Assembly (NCBI GenBank): GCA_045637505.1
Contig: JAZTZO010000033.1
Location: 1 to 26,953 of the forward strand
DNA length: 26,953 nt
DNA from: RGIG4079 sp045637505
Lineage (GTDB): Bacteria; Bacteroidota; Bacteroidia; Bacteroidales; Muribaculaceae
Direction of reading: 5' to 3'
Shown here: in pieces, positions 7,910-15,986 of the stretch
How the letters are laid out: every line of letters begins with the position of its first letter
Numbering within the stretch: the first letter of the stretch is position 1
The notes under the pieces: model-generated
Database searches by the model: none
The model's input: the letters and a program-made list of their open reading frames with translations, nothing else
What the model was told of the DNA's origin: nothing
Made by a program: the position numbers and the translations under genes

Positions 7910-8923
7910 ATGAAAATTGGAGATATAGACTTGGGTAATCGTCCGGTGATGTTGGCTCCTATGGAGGATGTTACCGACCTTTCGTTCCGTTTAATATGCA
8001 AGGAACAAGGGGCCGATATGGTATATACCGAATTTGTTTCGGCTGATGCCCTTATACGCAACATAAATTCTACCACTCGCAAACTATCAATTGACCCTGG
8101 CGAACGCCCCACAGCCATTCAAATTTATGGCCGTGAGGTTGATGCAATGGTTGAAGCAGCAAAGATTGTAGAGGAGGCTCGTCCCGACATTCTCGATATC
8201 AATTTTGGGTGCCCCGTGAAGAAGGTGGCAGGCAAAGGTGCTGGTGCTGGTATGTTACGAGATATACCCAAGATGCTTGAGATAACTCGTGCAGTTGTTA
8301 ATGCCGTAAAAATTCCCGTTACGGTAAAAACTCGTTTGGGCTGGGACCACAATAGCAAAATCATTGTAGAACTTGCCGAGCAACTTCAAGATTGTGGTAT
8401 CAAAGCGTTGACCGTACATGGTCGCACTCGCTCTCAGATGTACACTGGCAATGCCGACTGGGAAATGATAGCCCGAGTAAAAGAAAATCCTCGCTTGACA
8501 ATCCCCCTCATCGGCAACGGCGACATAACAACTCCCGAGCAAGTAGTTGAGGCTTTTGACCGATATGGAGTTGATGGAGTGATGGTAGGCCGCGCATCGA
8601 TAGGCGCTCCATGGATTTTCCACGACATGAAGCAGATGCTTTTAACTGGCGAGCGTGGCGAAGAGCTCCCTCTTGCCGAAAAGTTTAAAATTCTTCGTCG
8701 TCAAATTACCGAAAGCATTGACCGCATTGATGAGTATCGTGGCATTCTCCACATACGCCGTCACTTGGCTGCATCTCCTCTATTCAAGGGCATTCCATTT
8801 TTCCGCGACACTCGCATTGCGATGCTTCGCGCCGATAATTTTGCCGAACTTGATGAAATACTCCATCGCATTGAAACTGAAATCATTCCTAACATACAAT
8901 CTCTCCCCTCTAAAACTGAATGA
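7910..8923 (+). CDS. dusB: tRNA-dihydrouridine synthase DusB
   Basis: This FMN enzyme reduces specific uridines of tRNA to dihydrouridine with NADPH. The 337-residue protein opens with the flavin-binding LAPMEDVTDLSFR (15-27). It has NFGCPVKK, with catalytic C101, and the tRNA/FMN-binding VKTRLGWD, TVHGRTRSQMYTG, and IGNGDITTPEQV, followed by a C-terminal helical domain. Length is normal. A -7-like TATCTTCG lies at 7880-7887, about 20 bases before the ATG, so it probably has its own promoter after the 148-base gap behind the peptidase gene. Its stop overlaps the region of the next start (8920-8926), so the two following GIN genes may be carried on the same transcript, although their function appears unrelated. 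Confidence 0.95.
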   Translation: MKIGDIDLGNRPVMLAPMEDVTDLSFRLICKEQGADMVYTEFVSADALIRNINSTTRKLSIDPGERPTAIQIYGREVDAMVEAAKIVEEARPDILDINFGCPVKKVAGKGAGAGMLRDIPKMLEITRAVVNAVKIPVTVKTRLGWDHNSKIIVELAEQLQDCGIKALTVHGRTRSQMYTGNADWEMIARVKENPRLTIPLIGNGDITTPEQVVEAFDRYGVDGVMVGRASIGAPWIFHDMKQMLLTGERGEELPLAEKFKILRRQITESIDRIDEYRGILHIRRHLAASPLFKGIPFFRDTRIAMLRADNFAELDEILHRIETEIIPNIQSLPSKTE

Positions 8924-8925
8924 TT

Positions 8926-9714
8926 ATGAAACATATCTTTTCATTTTTCTTTGTTATGACGATGTGCATTGTTACCACATTTGCACAACAAAAAATAGAT
9001 GTTGAAAATCGTGTGGTATTAGTTGCCGCACAAAGTTTTGATGAAATACTGGTGAGTGGCGATGTCACCATTGAATGTCGTTTTAAGCCCGAGCTTCATC
9101 GTTATGTTGCCTACAACACATCAGAAAAAACTGACAAGCGCATCATTTGTCGCAACGATAGCAATCGATTGATTATCGAAGGGAACAACGACAGCGACAA
9201 GATTGCATCACGCATCGTAGTTTTTTGCAATGATTCATTGAAAGCATTAATCATGAATGGTACCGGGAATATTCTTGTAAAAGAGGTGCCTCGATTAAAA
9301 CGCCTCCACATCATTCAAAACGCTCAAGGATCCATTAAAATCGATAATCTACAAGCACATTTCTTGAGCATTGTCAACAATGGCAATGGTCAAATATTGG
9401 CTCGCAATGTCGAAGCACGCCGATTATTAACCACCAACAATGGTAATGGTGAGATAAAACTAAAAACATTGAAAGCGTTTAATGGCTCTTTTGTATCAAA
9501 TGGGAATAGCGATATGGTTCTTAATGACTTGCTCATTCGCAAGGCTTCGTTTGTAACAAATGGTTCGGGTAGTTTTATATTATCGGGCAAAGTAAATGAA
9601 GCTACACTCACCTCTAACAATAGTGGCAACATTGACGCCACCAATTTATCGCACAAAACAGCCTTAAACATTAATGTCAACAACACAGGGACTATTACAA
9701 CTAAACAAAAATAA
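8926..9714 (+). CDS. Exported head-GIN (DUF2807-like) beta-solenoid protein
   Basis: The mature part is a run of short beta-strand repeats with glycine/asparagine turns (NGTGNI, NNGNGQI, NNGNGEI, SNGNSDM, TNGSGSF, SNNSGNI), the pattern of the putative auto-transporter adhesin head-GIN family. A signal peptide precedes it (MKHIFSFFFVMTMCIVTTFA, then QQ), so it should be exported. I chose the ATG at 8926 because a lysine follows it directly. The ATG at 8920, which overlaps the dusB stop as ATGA, would only add M-I. No lipid cysteine is visible. It is followed 27 bases later by a second protein of the same type. Function is unknown; repeats of this kind are thought to form right-handed beta-helices. 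Confidence 0.8.
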   Translation: MKHIFSFFFVMTMCIVTTFAQQKIDVENRVVLVAAQSFDEILVSGDVTIECRFKPELHRYVAYNTSEKTDKRIICRNDSNRLIIEGNNDSDKIASRIVVFCNDSLKALIMNGTGNILVKEVPRLKRLHIIQNAQGSIKIDNLQAHFLSIVNNGNGQILARNVEARRLLTTNNGNGEIKLKTLKAFNGSFVSNGNSDMVLNDLLIRKASFVTNGSGSFILSGKVNEATLTSNNSGNIDATNLSHKTALNINVNNTGTITTKQK

Positions 9715-9741
9715 TATCATCAACGAAACATCTCAAAAATT

Positions 9742-10452
9742 ATGAAAAAAACTTTTTTGGCAATTATACTCCTCGCTATAACAACAAGTTTCGCTATAGC
9801 TCAACCATTATCGCGTTATGAACTTGATGTGAAAGATTTCACCGAATTAAAAGTTACTGATGGTATAAATGTGAATTATGTGTGCAACCCCGATTCGGTG
9901 GGTCGTGCTGTATTTATTGCTAACGACAACTTGGCTTCGGCATTAATGTTTAACAATACAAAGGGGCGATTAGAGATACAAATTGCCTCTAAAGATATTA
10001 AATACGAAAACCTACCTACAGTTACTGTTTACTCTAAATTCCTCACCAAGGCCGAAAACGATGGAGACTCAACGGTGAGAGTGTTGAGTGTGGCTTCTTG
10101 CCCCAACTTCAAGGCTCGCCTCATAGGCAATGGACGCCTCATCGTAAAAAACCTTGATGTAACACATATTGATGGCTCAATCGACACTGGCAATGGCCAA
10201 TTAATTCTTAATGGGAAATGTGAATCGTCAAAGTTAAGTTGCACTGGCACCGGCACTATTCAAGCCGATGAATTAGTATCAAACGACACTAAATGCGTTA
10301 TGCTCGGAACTGGAACCATTGGTTGCCAAGCACACAAAACGCTCAATATCGTAGGCGCATCATCGGGTAAAGTTTATTACAAAGGAAATCCCGAAGAGAT
10401 AAAAAAACGCTCGGTAGGAGTGAAATTAATTCCACTCGACAACGAAGAGTAA
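9742..10452 (+). CDS. Second exported head-GIN (DUF2807-like) protein
   Basis: The 236-residue protein has a clear signal peptide (MKKTFLAIILLAITTSFAIA, then QP). The domain opening DFTELKVTDGINVNYVC fits the start of DUF2807/GIN domains. Later repeats are LIGNGRLIVKN, DTGNGQLILNG, CTGTGTIQAD, LGTGTIGCQA and GASSGKVYYKG, consistent with a beta-solenoid with glycine turns. It is a paralogue-like neighbour of the preceding gene, but the two are diverged enough that a recent duplication is unlikely. The C-terminus ends with a charged, non-repeat tail. Its role is unknown; the pair may act together at the cell envelope. It ends 39 bases before the flippase gene. Confidence 0.82.
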   Translation: MKKTFLAIILLAITTSFAIAQPLSRYELDVKDFTELKVTDGINVNYVCNPDSVGRAVFIANDNLASALMFNNTKGRLEIQIASKDIKYENLPTVTVYSKFLTKAENDGDSTVRVLSVASCPNFKARLIGNGRLIVKNLDVTHIDGSIDTGNGQLILNGKCESSKLSCTGTGTIQADELVSNDTKCVMLGTGTIGCQAHKTLNIVGASSGKVYYKGNPEEIKKRSVGVKLIPLDNEE

Positions 10453-10491
10453 TCATTTTTAACAATCCCCCATTATTATCCCACTCAACAA

Positions 10492-11985
10492 ATGAGCGAC
10501 ACAGCCGACTTGAAACTTCGCACTGCACGCACCCTCAAATGGAATGTGATTGATCGCGTTTTGTCGCAAGTGCTGTATGCAGTTACAGGCATTGTACTTG
10601 CTCGTGTGTTGTCGCAAGAAGATTTTGGTCTCGTAGGTGCCACATTAGTTTTCCAAGCATTTGCATCGCTATTTATCGATAGCGGTTTTTCATATGCGCT
10701 CATTCAACGCAAAAATCCCACCCAACTCGATTATAGCACCGTATTGTGGTTTAACATAGGCATCGCAAGTATCATATATGTAATACTTTGGTTTTGTGCG
10801 CCATTAATTGCATGGTGTTTCCAAAACGACCCTCGCATCATTCCTCTTTCGCGAGTAATGTTCCTTTCATTTATCCTCAACGCATCGGCAATAGTTCAAA
10901 CCAACCGGTTGATGAAGAAGATGGATGTGAAAATGATTGCGATATCCAACTCCATAGGGCTCATCATTAGTGGTGCTGTGGGCATAACTCTTGCATTGAC
11001 AGGCTATGGAGCATGGGCCATGGTGTGGCAAACTATCGTGTTATCGGCCACTAAATCTTCAATCCTATGGTTCACAAGCAAGTGGTTGCCATCATTAGCA
11101 TTCTCATGGAAAGCCTTAAAGTCGTTTTTTAATGTTGGCTCGGGGATGATGGTCACATCTTTTCTCAACACCCTATTTCAAAACATATATTCGTTCTTTA
11201 TAGGTAACCGAGTGGGATTGGTTAGTCTGGGCTATTACACACAGTCAGACAAATGGAGTAAAATGGGAATAATGTCAATCTCTCAAATTCTCACCTCTTC
11301 ATTCTTGCCCGTGCTGTCACATGTACAAGATGATGCCACGCGTTTCACTCGCACCACAGCAAAGATGAATCGTTTCACCGGCTATCTACTATTCCCTGCC
11401 ATCGGGTTTCTCATTGTGATGGCAACACCCATTTTCCACCTCCTCTTTGGAACGAAATGGGACCCATCAATTATTCTATTCCAACTGCTATTGGTGAGAG
11501 GGATATTCACTGTATTGAACTCTCTTTACAACAATTATATCGTTTCACTCGGCAAAGCCCGACTTGTTGTGTATATGGAAATTGTTCGCGATAGCGTTGC
11601 TTTGATAGCGCTCTTTGCAACAATCCCATTTGTGGCAATCTCGCTCCCCGATGACCCCGTATATGGTGTGAAAATATTACTTTGGGGACAAGTCATCGCA
11701 TCGGCAATATGTTGGGTGGCAACGATATGTGTCACCGCTCCACTCACCAGTCGCTCGAGATGGGCATTTATTATCGATTTGCTCCCCTACTTGATTCAAG
11801 TAATCATAATAATGGTGCCAATGCATTTATTATCGTTTGCGATTGACAATGTAATTGTGTTGCTTATTGCGCAAGCCATTACAGGGCTTGTCACCTACCT
11901 ACTGATTAACCACATCTTATGTTCTCAAATACAAAAAGACGCTTTTGACTATTTTCTTCATCGTTTCAAGAAAAAAGGTAATTAA
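10492..11985 (+). CDS. Polysaccharide flippase (Wzx/WzxC-like, MVF family)
   Basis: The 497-residue membrane protein has about 12-14 hydrophobic segments along its whole length and a short basic C-terminus (HRFKKKGN). The N-terminal pattern, TLKWNVIDRVLSQ then GIVLARVLSQEDFGLVG and LFIDSGFSYALIQRK, is characteristic of lipopolysaccharide/exopolysaccharide exporters of the MOP superfamily, closest in look to WzxC. It should move lipid-linked oligosaccharide units across the inner membrane. It begins the surface-glycan part of the window and is followed by about 320 bases without a gene. No Wzy polymerase or glycosyltransferase is nearby, so which glycan it moves is unknown. Confidence 0.9.
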   Translation: MSDTADLKLRTARTLKWNVIDRVLSQVLYAVTGIVLARVLSQEDFGLVGATLVFQAFASLFIDSGFSYALIQRKNPTQLDYSTVLWFNIGIASIIYVILWFCAPLIAWCFQNDPRIIPLSRVMFLSFILNASAIVQTNRLMKKMDVKMIAISNSIGLIISGAVGITLALTGYGAWAMVWQTIVLSATKSSILWFTSKWLPSLAFSWKALKSFFNVGSGMMVTSFLNTLFQNIYSFFIGNRVGLVSLGYYTQSDKWSKMGIMSISQILTSSFLPVLSHVQDDATRFTRTTAKMNRFTGYLLFPAIGFLIVMATPIFHLLFGTKWDPSIILFQLLLVRGIFTVLNSLYNNYIVSLGKARLVVYMEIVRDSVALIALFATIPFVAISLPDDPVYGVKILLWGQVIASAICWVATICVTAPLTSRSRWAFIIDLLPYLIQVIIIMVPMHLLSFAIDNVIVLLIAQAITGLVTYLLINHILCSQIQKDAFDYFLHRFKKKGN

Positions 11986-12056
11986 TTCTAATTCATTACA
12001 ATCTTTTGATCTGCTATTTCGGCTCTTATTTTTAACAAAATTTCACCCTATAAATA

Positions 12057-12087
12057 TTTGCACTTATTTTAGATAAGTGTAATTTTG
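12057..12087 (+). promoter_or_regulatory. Promoter whose spacer is a complete inverted repeat
   Basis: A -33 box TTTG (12057-12060) and a -7 box TAATTTTG (12080-12087) are separated by exactly 19 bases, the preferred Bacteroidetes spacing. The 19 spacer bases are CACTTAT-TTTAG-ATAAGTG, a perfect 7-bp inverted repeat with a 5-base centre. This is where a dimeric repressor would block polymerase. It drives the gene-free stretch that follows and possibly the Wzi gene. The promoter match is strong; the operator role is inferred. Confidence 0.6.
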
Positions 12088-12091
12088 TAAT

Positions 12092-12239
12092 GCATTAAGA
12101 TTCATGGCTTAATGCATTATATCTTAATCTAACTTTTGTTTATGGATATTTGGATTGTCTATGATTCACTTATTTTTTTAAAAAAATACATCATTGATGT
12201 AACGAGTTAAAGGTGATAAAACAATTTATCGCCTTTTTT
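12092..12239 (+). ncRNA. Candidate small RNA or leader upstream of the Wzi-type gene
   Basis: The roughly 320-base gap after the flippase holds no convincing reading frame. It carries a promoter, then a 12-bp perfect stem TAATGCATTAAG/CTTAATGCATTA (12088-12119, loop ATTCATGG), a smaller stem TACATC/GATGTA near 12187-12201, and an intrinsic terminator ending at 12239. The product would be about 145 bases. It could be a free small RNA or an attenuator for the Wzi-type gene, which begins 68 bases after the terminator. The exact 5' end is estimated from the -7 box. Confidence 0.45.
12210..12239 (+). terminator. Intrinsic terminator
   Basis: The stem AAGGTGATAAA/TTTATCGCCTT has a 4-base loop (acaa) and one G-U pair, and ends in six T's. 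It ends the transcript starting near 12092, ahead of the Wzi-type gene. Confidence 0.8.
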
Positions 12240-12307
12240 CATTCAAAATTATGACGCTCACATTTTTTATTATTATCTTTACACTTTAATAATTATATTA
12301 GAAGTTA

Positions 12308-13843
12308 ATGGGCATCTATACATCAATTCGACGAATATCGCTAATTGCAACATTGAGCATCGCCTCAATTGCAAATGCCGAAGTTCCTATCAACTACAAA
12401 GCCGATATAATAGGGACAGTAGGGTCGGGCGATTTTGCGCCCTACTACATCTCATCGCTCAGCCATGGCATTGTAACACAAAGTGACAATGCATTGCTAC
12501 GCATGAAAGCATGGAAACCACTCTCTACCGACACTCGTTTTAGTTATGGATTTGGCGTGGATTTCCTCACCGGTTGGAGTTCGAGTGTTGATTATCTTAA
12601 ATACAACTTTGACACAAAAGAATTTGTTCCTCATAGCGAAAAGCCCGCCTATATATGGTTGCAACAACTATATGGAGAGGTGAAATATCGAGGTGTATTT
12701 CTCACTGTAGGTCTCAAAGAACAACAATCTAAATTATTAAATAATAAACTCACAAGTGGCGATTTAATCGAAAGTGGCAACTCTCGCCCTATACCCGAAG
12801 TGCGTGCTGGATTCATCGATTTCCAAAACATTCCATTCACCAACGGTTGGGTGCAAATAAGTGGAGAGATTTCGTATGGGAAAGTTACCGACAATGATTG
12901 GGTGAGAAATCACTACAACCACTACAATAGCCACATTTCACAAGACACTTGGTATTCATATAAACGCGCCTATTTCCGTACAAAACCAAGCGAACGATTC
13001 TCAGTTACGATAGGCGCACAAGCAGCTGCCCAATTTGGTGGTTACACCGAAAATTATCGCAATGGAGAGAACTATCGAACCGACCATCGCACTGCCACCG
13101 TCAAAGACATGTTTGAGATGTTTATCCCACGATTGAGCGACAAAGAGGGTTTTGTGGCAGGAAACCACCTTGGCAGTTGGGACTTTATGGCACGTTATCG
13201 TCTTAAAAATGATGATGAATTAAAAGCCTATTTCCAATGGCCTTGGGAAGATGGCTCGGGCATTGGCAAACTAAATGGATTTGATGGAATTTGGGGCATT
13301 GAATACAAAAAAGCCGATAAGGGATGGGTAAACGGAGCTGTAATTGAATATCTCGATTTTACCAACCAATCGGGTCCACTGCATTGGGCTTCGGCCGATT
13401 GCCCTGGAACAACTATTACCGACCAAGCAACTGGAGGCGATGAGTATTACAACAATGCTTTTTACAACTCCTATGCCCACTATGGCATGGCTATAGGCTC
13501 TCCTTTTATGCGCTCTCCAATATACAACACCGATGGTTATCCCATGTTTATTGACAACCTTGTGAGAGGTTTCCATGTGGGATTGATGGGCAATATAAAC
13601 CCACACATTGACTACCGACTACTCGGTGGATATCGCAAAGCATGGGGCGATGGTCGCATCCCTCGTGCAAATGCAGTAGAAAACACCTCATTCATGGCCG
13701 AAGTCAATTATAATCCACCCACTATTAAAGGATTATCGGTTAAGGCACAGGTAGCCTTTGACCAAGGGTCAATGTTTGGCAACAACTTTGGGTCATGCGT
13801 GACAGTTACTTACAACGGACTCCTAAATCTTGGAAAGAAATGA
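12308..13843 (+). CDS. Wzi-type capsule assembly outer-membrane barrel protein
   Basis: The 511-residue protein has a signal peptide (cleavage likely after ASIANA, about residue 24). The rest consists of alternating amphipathic strands rich in aromatic residues, as in outer-membrane barrels. The order of motifs (Y-K-A-D-I-I-G-T-V-G near the start, GVFLTVGLKEQ, the GNHLGSWDF strand near the middle, GYRKAWGDG near the end) fits the Bacteroidetes Wzi/CapK-like family, whose proteobacterial members anchor capsule at the cell surface. Length is normal for that group. Its stop overlaps the next start as ATGA, so the two are translationally coupled. A weak -7-like TATCTTTA lies at 12274-12281, so an internal promoter after the terminator is possible. 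The precise glycan is unknown. Confidence 0.8.
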   Translation: MGIYTSIRRISLIATLSIASIANAEVPINYKADIIGTVGSGDFAPYYISSLSHGIVTQSDNALLRMKAWKPLSTDTRFSYGFGVDFLTGWSSSVDYLKYNFDTKEFVPHSEKPAYIWLQQLYGEVKYRGVFLTVGLKEQQSKLLNNKLTSGDLIESGNSRPIPEVRAGFIDFQNIPFTNGWVQISGEISYGKVTDNDWVRNHYNHYNSHISQDTWYSYKRAYFRTKPSERFSVTIGAQAAAQFGGYTENYRNGENYRTDHRTATVKDMFEMFIPRLSDKEGFVAGNHLGSWDFMARYRLKNDDELKAYFQWPWEDGSGIGKLNGFDGIWGIEYKKADKGWVNGAVIEYLDFTNQSGPLHWASADCPGTTITDQATGGDEYYNNAFYNSYAHYGMAIGSPFMRSPIYNTDGYPMFIDNLVRGFHVGLMGNINPHIDYRLLGGYRKAWGDGRIPRANAVENTSFMAEVNYNPPTIKGLSVKAQVAFDQGSMFGNNFGSCVTVTYNGLLNLGKK

Positions 13844-14313
13844 ATATTGCAACTCGCATCATAGCATTAATAATTACAGCTCTATCATTAAATGCCTGCA
13901 CCCATAACAATGGGGACATAGGCGACCTCTTTGGCACATGGAAACTTGAGTCAATCACCATTAATGGTGAAATTGACGCAAGCTATGCCAAGTCGAAAAA
14001 TGTGATATGGAAATTTCAAGCGTCGGTGATGAGCATGATTAGAGCCAATGACACCACTCACGACCGAAACGAATCGTGGGGCACTTGGAGTTATGCAAAT
14101 GATGAGACTCAACTACTTTTAAACTTCACTCACACCGATAACGACAATCCCCGACCTGGGATGCCTAAATATTCGCCATTGGTAGAGACACATCTTCCTA
14201 AAGCAACAATCTCAACTCTTGACATCAAAGAGTTAAACGGAAAAAAAATGATACTTACCTATCATTCCCCCGATGGAGTAGAATATACATACCATTTTAA
14301 ACGATGGGCATAA
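13840..14313 (+). CDS. Small lipocalin-like lipoprotein
   Basis: I start it at 13840, not at an upstream ATG at 13795. This start gives a classical lipoprotein signal (MNIATRIIALIITALSLNAC, lipid cysteine at residue 20) and an ATGA overlap with the Wzi-type gene. The mature part begins with D-L-F-G-T-W-K-L-E-S, the strand that opens lipocalin-like domains, and has later strands such as WGTWSYAND and KMILTYHSPDG. It is about 157 residues. The coupling suggests it works with the barrel protein, perhaps as a periplasmic or surface partner, but no function is known. The lipocalin-like assignment is moderate. Confidence 0.75.
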   Translation: MNIATRIIALIITALSLNACTHNNGDIGDLFGTWKLESITINGEIDASYAKSKNVIWKFQASVMSMIRANDTTHDRNESWGTWSYANDETQLLLNFTHTDNDNPRPGMPKYSPLVETHLPKATISTLDIKELNGKKMILTYHSPDGVEYTYHFKRWA

Positions 14314-14348
14314 CATACATTGATAATAACTAAAAAGCAAAACATACG

Positions 14349-15335
14349 ATGGATAAAAACAAAATCATGCTTGTGACCGGTGCCGATGGTTTCATTGGTT
14401 CTCACTTGACCGAAATGCTACTTGAAGAGGGCTATAAAGTGCGTGCATTATCACAATATAACTCATTCAACAACTGGGGTTGGCTCGAGGGTATTAATCA
14501 TACCAACCTAGAAGTTGTTACTGGAGATGTGCGCGACCCACATTATTGCAAACACATTTCACGCGATGTTGACACAATATTCCATTTAGCAGCATTGATT
14601 GCAATACCATATTCATATATCGCTCCCGATAGTTATGTTGATACAAATGTAAAAGGCACTCTCAACATTTGCCAAGCAGCCAAGGAGAACGGAGTGCGCC
14701 GAGTGCTTGTTACCTCAACATCAGAGGTCTATGGTACAGCTCAATATGTCCCCATCGACGAGAAACACCCCAAACAACCACAATCGCCCTACTCTGCAAC
14801 AAAAATTGGAGCCGATGCTATGGCTATGAGTTTTTATAACGCGTTTGAATTACCTGTGGTTATCGTGCGCCCATTCAACACTTATGGACCTCGTCAAAGT
14901 GCGCGCGCAATCATACCCACAATCATCACACAAATAGCCAATGGTGCTACTGAAATAAAACTTGGAGATCTCACTCCTACTCGCGATTTCAATTTCGTAA
15001 AAGATACTTGCCGTGGCTTTATCCAACTTGCCGACTGCGATGACGCAATAGGGCAAGAAGTAAATGTGTGTAGCAATTATGAAATCTCAATGCGCGACAC
15101 CCTCAACCTCATTGCCGACATTATGGGCAAAAAGGTGAACTTTGTAGAAGACATTCAACGTCTTCGCCCAAAAAACTCCGAAGTGTTCCGTTTATGGGGT
15201 GATAACACTAAAATCAAAGGTCTTACAGGTTTTGAACCCCAATACGACATTCGTCGCGGCCTTGAAGAAACTATTAAATGGTTCACTTGCGAAGAGAATC
15301 TCAAGAAATATAAATCAAACATATACAACGTATAA
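14349..15335 (+). CDS. legB: NAD-dependent sugar-nucleotide 4,6-dehydratase, LegB-like
   Basis: This extended SDR enzyme has TGADGFIGSHL near residues 10-20 for NAD binding, the catalytic pair Y148 and K152 (SPYSATKIG), and the substrate loop RPFNTYGPRQSARAIIP. The opening S-Q-Y-N-S-F-N-N-W-G-W-L-E is typical of LegB, which makes the 4-keto-6-deoxy form of NDP-GlcNAc in legionaminic acid synthesis. At 328 residues it has the usual length. Only 12 bases separate it from the acetyltransferase gene, followed by a NeuB-type synthase. This context supports LegB over other dehydratases such as RmlB. The aminotransferase (LegC) that usually follows is not here. Confidence 0.82.
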   Translation: MDKNKIMLVTGADGFIGSHLTEMLLEEGYKVRALSQYNSFNNWGWLEGINHTNLEVVTGDVRDPHYCKHISRDVDTIFHLAALIAIPYSYIAPDSYVDTNVKGTLNICQAAKENGVRRVLVTSTSEVYGTAQYVPIDEKHPKQPQSPYSATKIGADAMAMSFYNAFELPVVIVRPFNTYGPRQSARAIIPTIITQIANGATEIKLGDLTPTRDFNFVKDTCRGFIQLADCDDAIGQEVNVCSNYEISMRDTLNLIADIMGKKVNFVEDIQRLRPKNSEVFRLWGDNTKIKGLTGFEPQYDIRRGLEETIKWFTCEENLKKYKSNIYNV

Positions 15336-15347
15336 ACTATCCTCGAC

Positions 15348-15986
15348 ATGGACAAAAATCTGATTCTCGTGGGTGGTGGTGGTCACTGCAAATCGGTCAT
15401 TGAAGTAGCCGAATCATGTGGATATAATATTCTTGGCATACTTGACCATCCATCTGAAATGGGCAAAGAAATATCGGGCTACAAAGTTATAGGCAACGAT
15501 GACGACATGGCTCAATATGTCGATAAAGCACAATTTGTCGTAACCGTTGGAAGCATTAAAGACCCTTCGCTACGCAAGCGACTTCACGACCAAATCAGAG
15601 CCATAGGTGGTTCTCTTGCCACTATCATTGCCTCAACAGCATATGTATCTAAACGGGCAACTATTGGAGAGGGCACCGTAGTGATGCACTTTGCAATGGT
15701 CAATGCCGATGCTAAGATAGGCACGGGGTGCATCATAAATACCCATAGCAACATTGAACACGATGCCATTGTGGGCGACTATTGCCACATATCTACCGGT
15801 GCAATGGTCAATGGTGGTTGCATAGTGGGGAATGATGTTTTTCTCGGCAGTCAATCAGTAATGGCCAACGGCACATCAATATGCGATGGTTGCGTAATAG
15901 GCGCTGGCTCGCTTGTGCGCAAATCGTTCCGTGTAAAAGGCATATATTCGGGCAATCCTGCCATTCTTAAAATCAAAGCGAAATGA
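15348..15986 (+). CDS. NeuD/LegH/PglD-family sugar acetyltransferase
   Basis: The 212-residue protein has the two-part structure of this family: an N-terminal Rossmann-like part starting L-I-L-V-G-G-G-G-H, and a C-terminal left-handed beta-helix of hexapeptide repeats (IGEGTVV, IGTGCII, VGDYCHI, VGNDVFL). The likely catalytic base is H138 in NIEHDAIVG, as in PglD. It may N-acetylate the 4-amino group of an NDP-sugar (LegH role) or O-acetylate a finished sialic-type acid (NeuD role); sequence alone does not decide, so I give no symbol. Its stop overlaps the NeuB start (ATGA at 15983-15986), which suggests translational coupling. Confidence 0.85.
   Translation: MDKNLILVGGGGHCKSVIEVAESCGYNILGILDHPSEMGKEISGYKVIGNDDDMAQYVDKAQFVVTVGSIKDPSLRKRLHDQIRAIGGSLATIIASTAYVSKRATIGEGTVVMHFAMVNADAKIGTGCIINTHSNIEHDAIVGDYCHISTGAMVNGGCIVGNDVFLGSQSVMANGTSICDGCVIGAGSLVRKSFRVKGIYSGNPAILKIKAK

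Noticed and set aside
13795..13839. Longer version of the lipoprotein gene starting at 13795
   Set aside because: The extra 15 residues are polar and would put a charged stretch ahead of a clear lipoprotein signal. The ATG at 13840 gives both the signal and an ATGA overlap.
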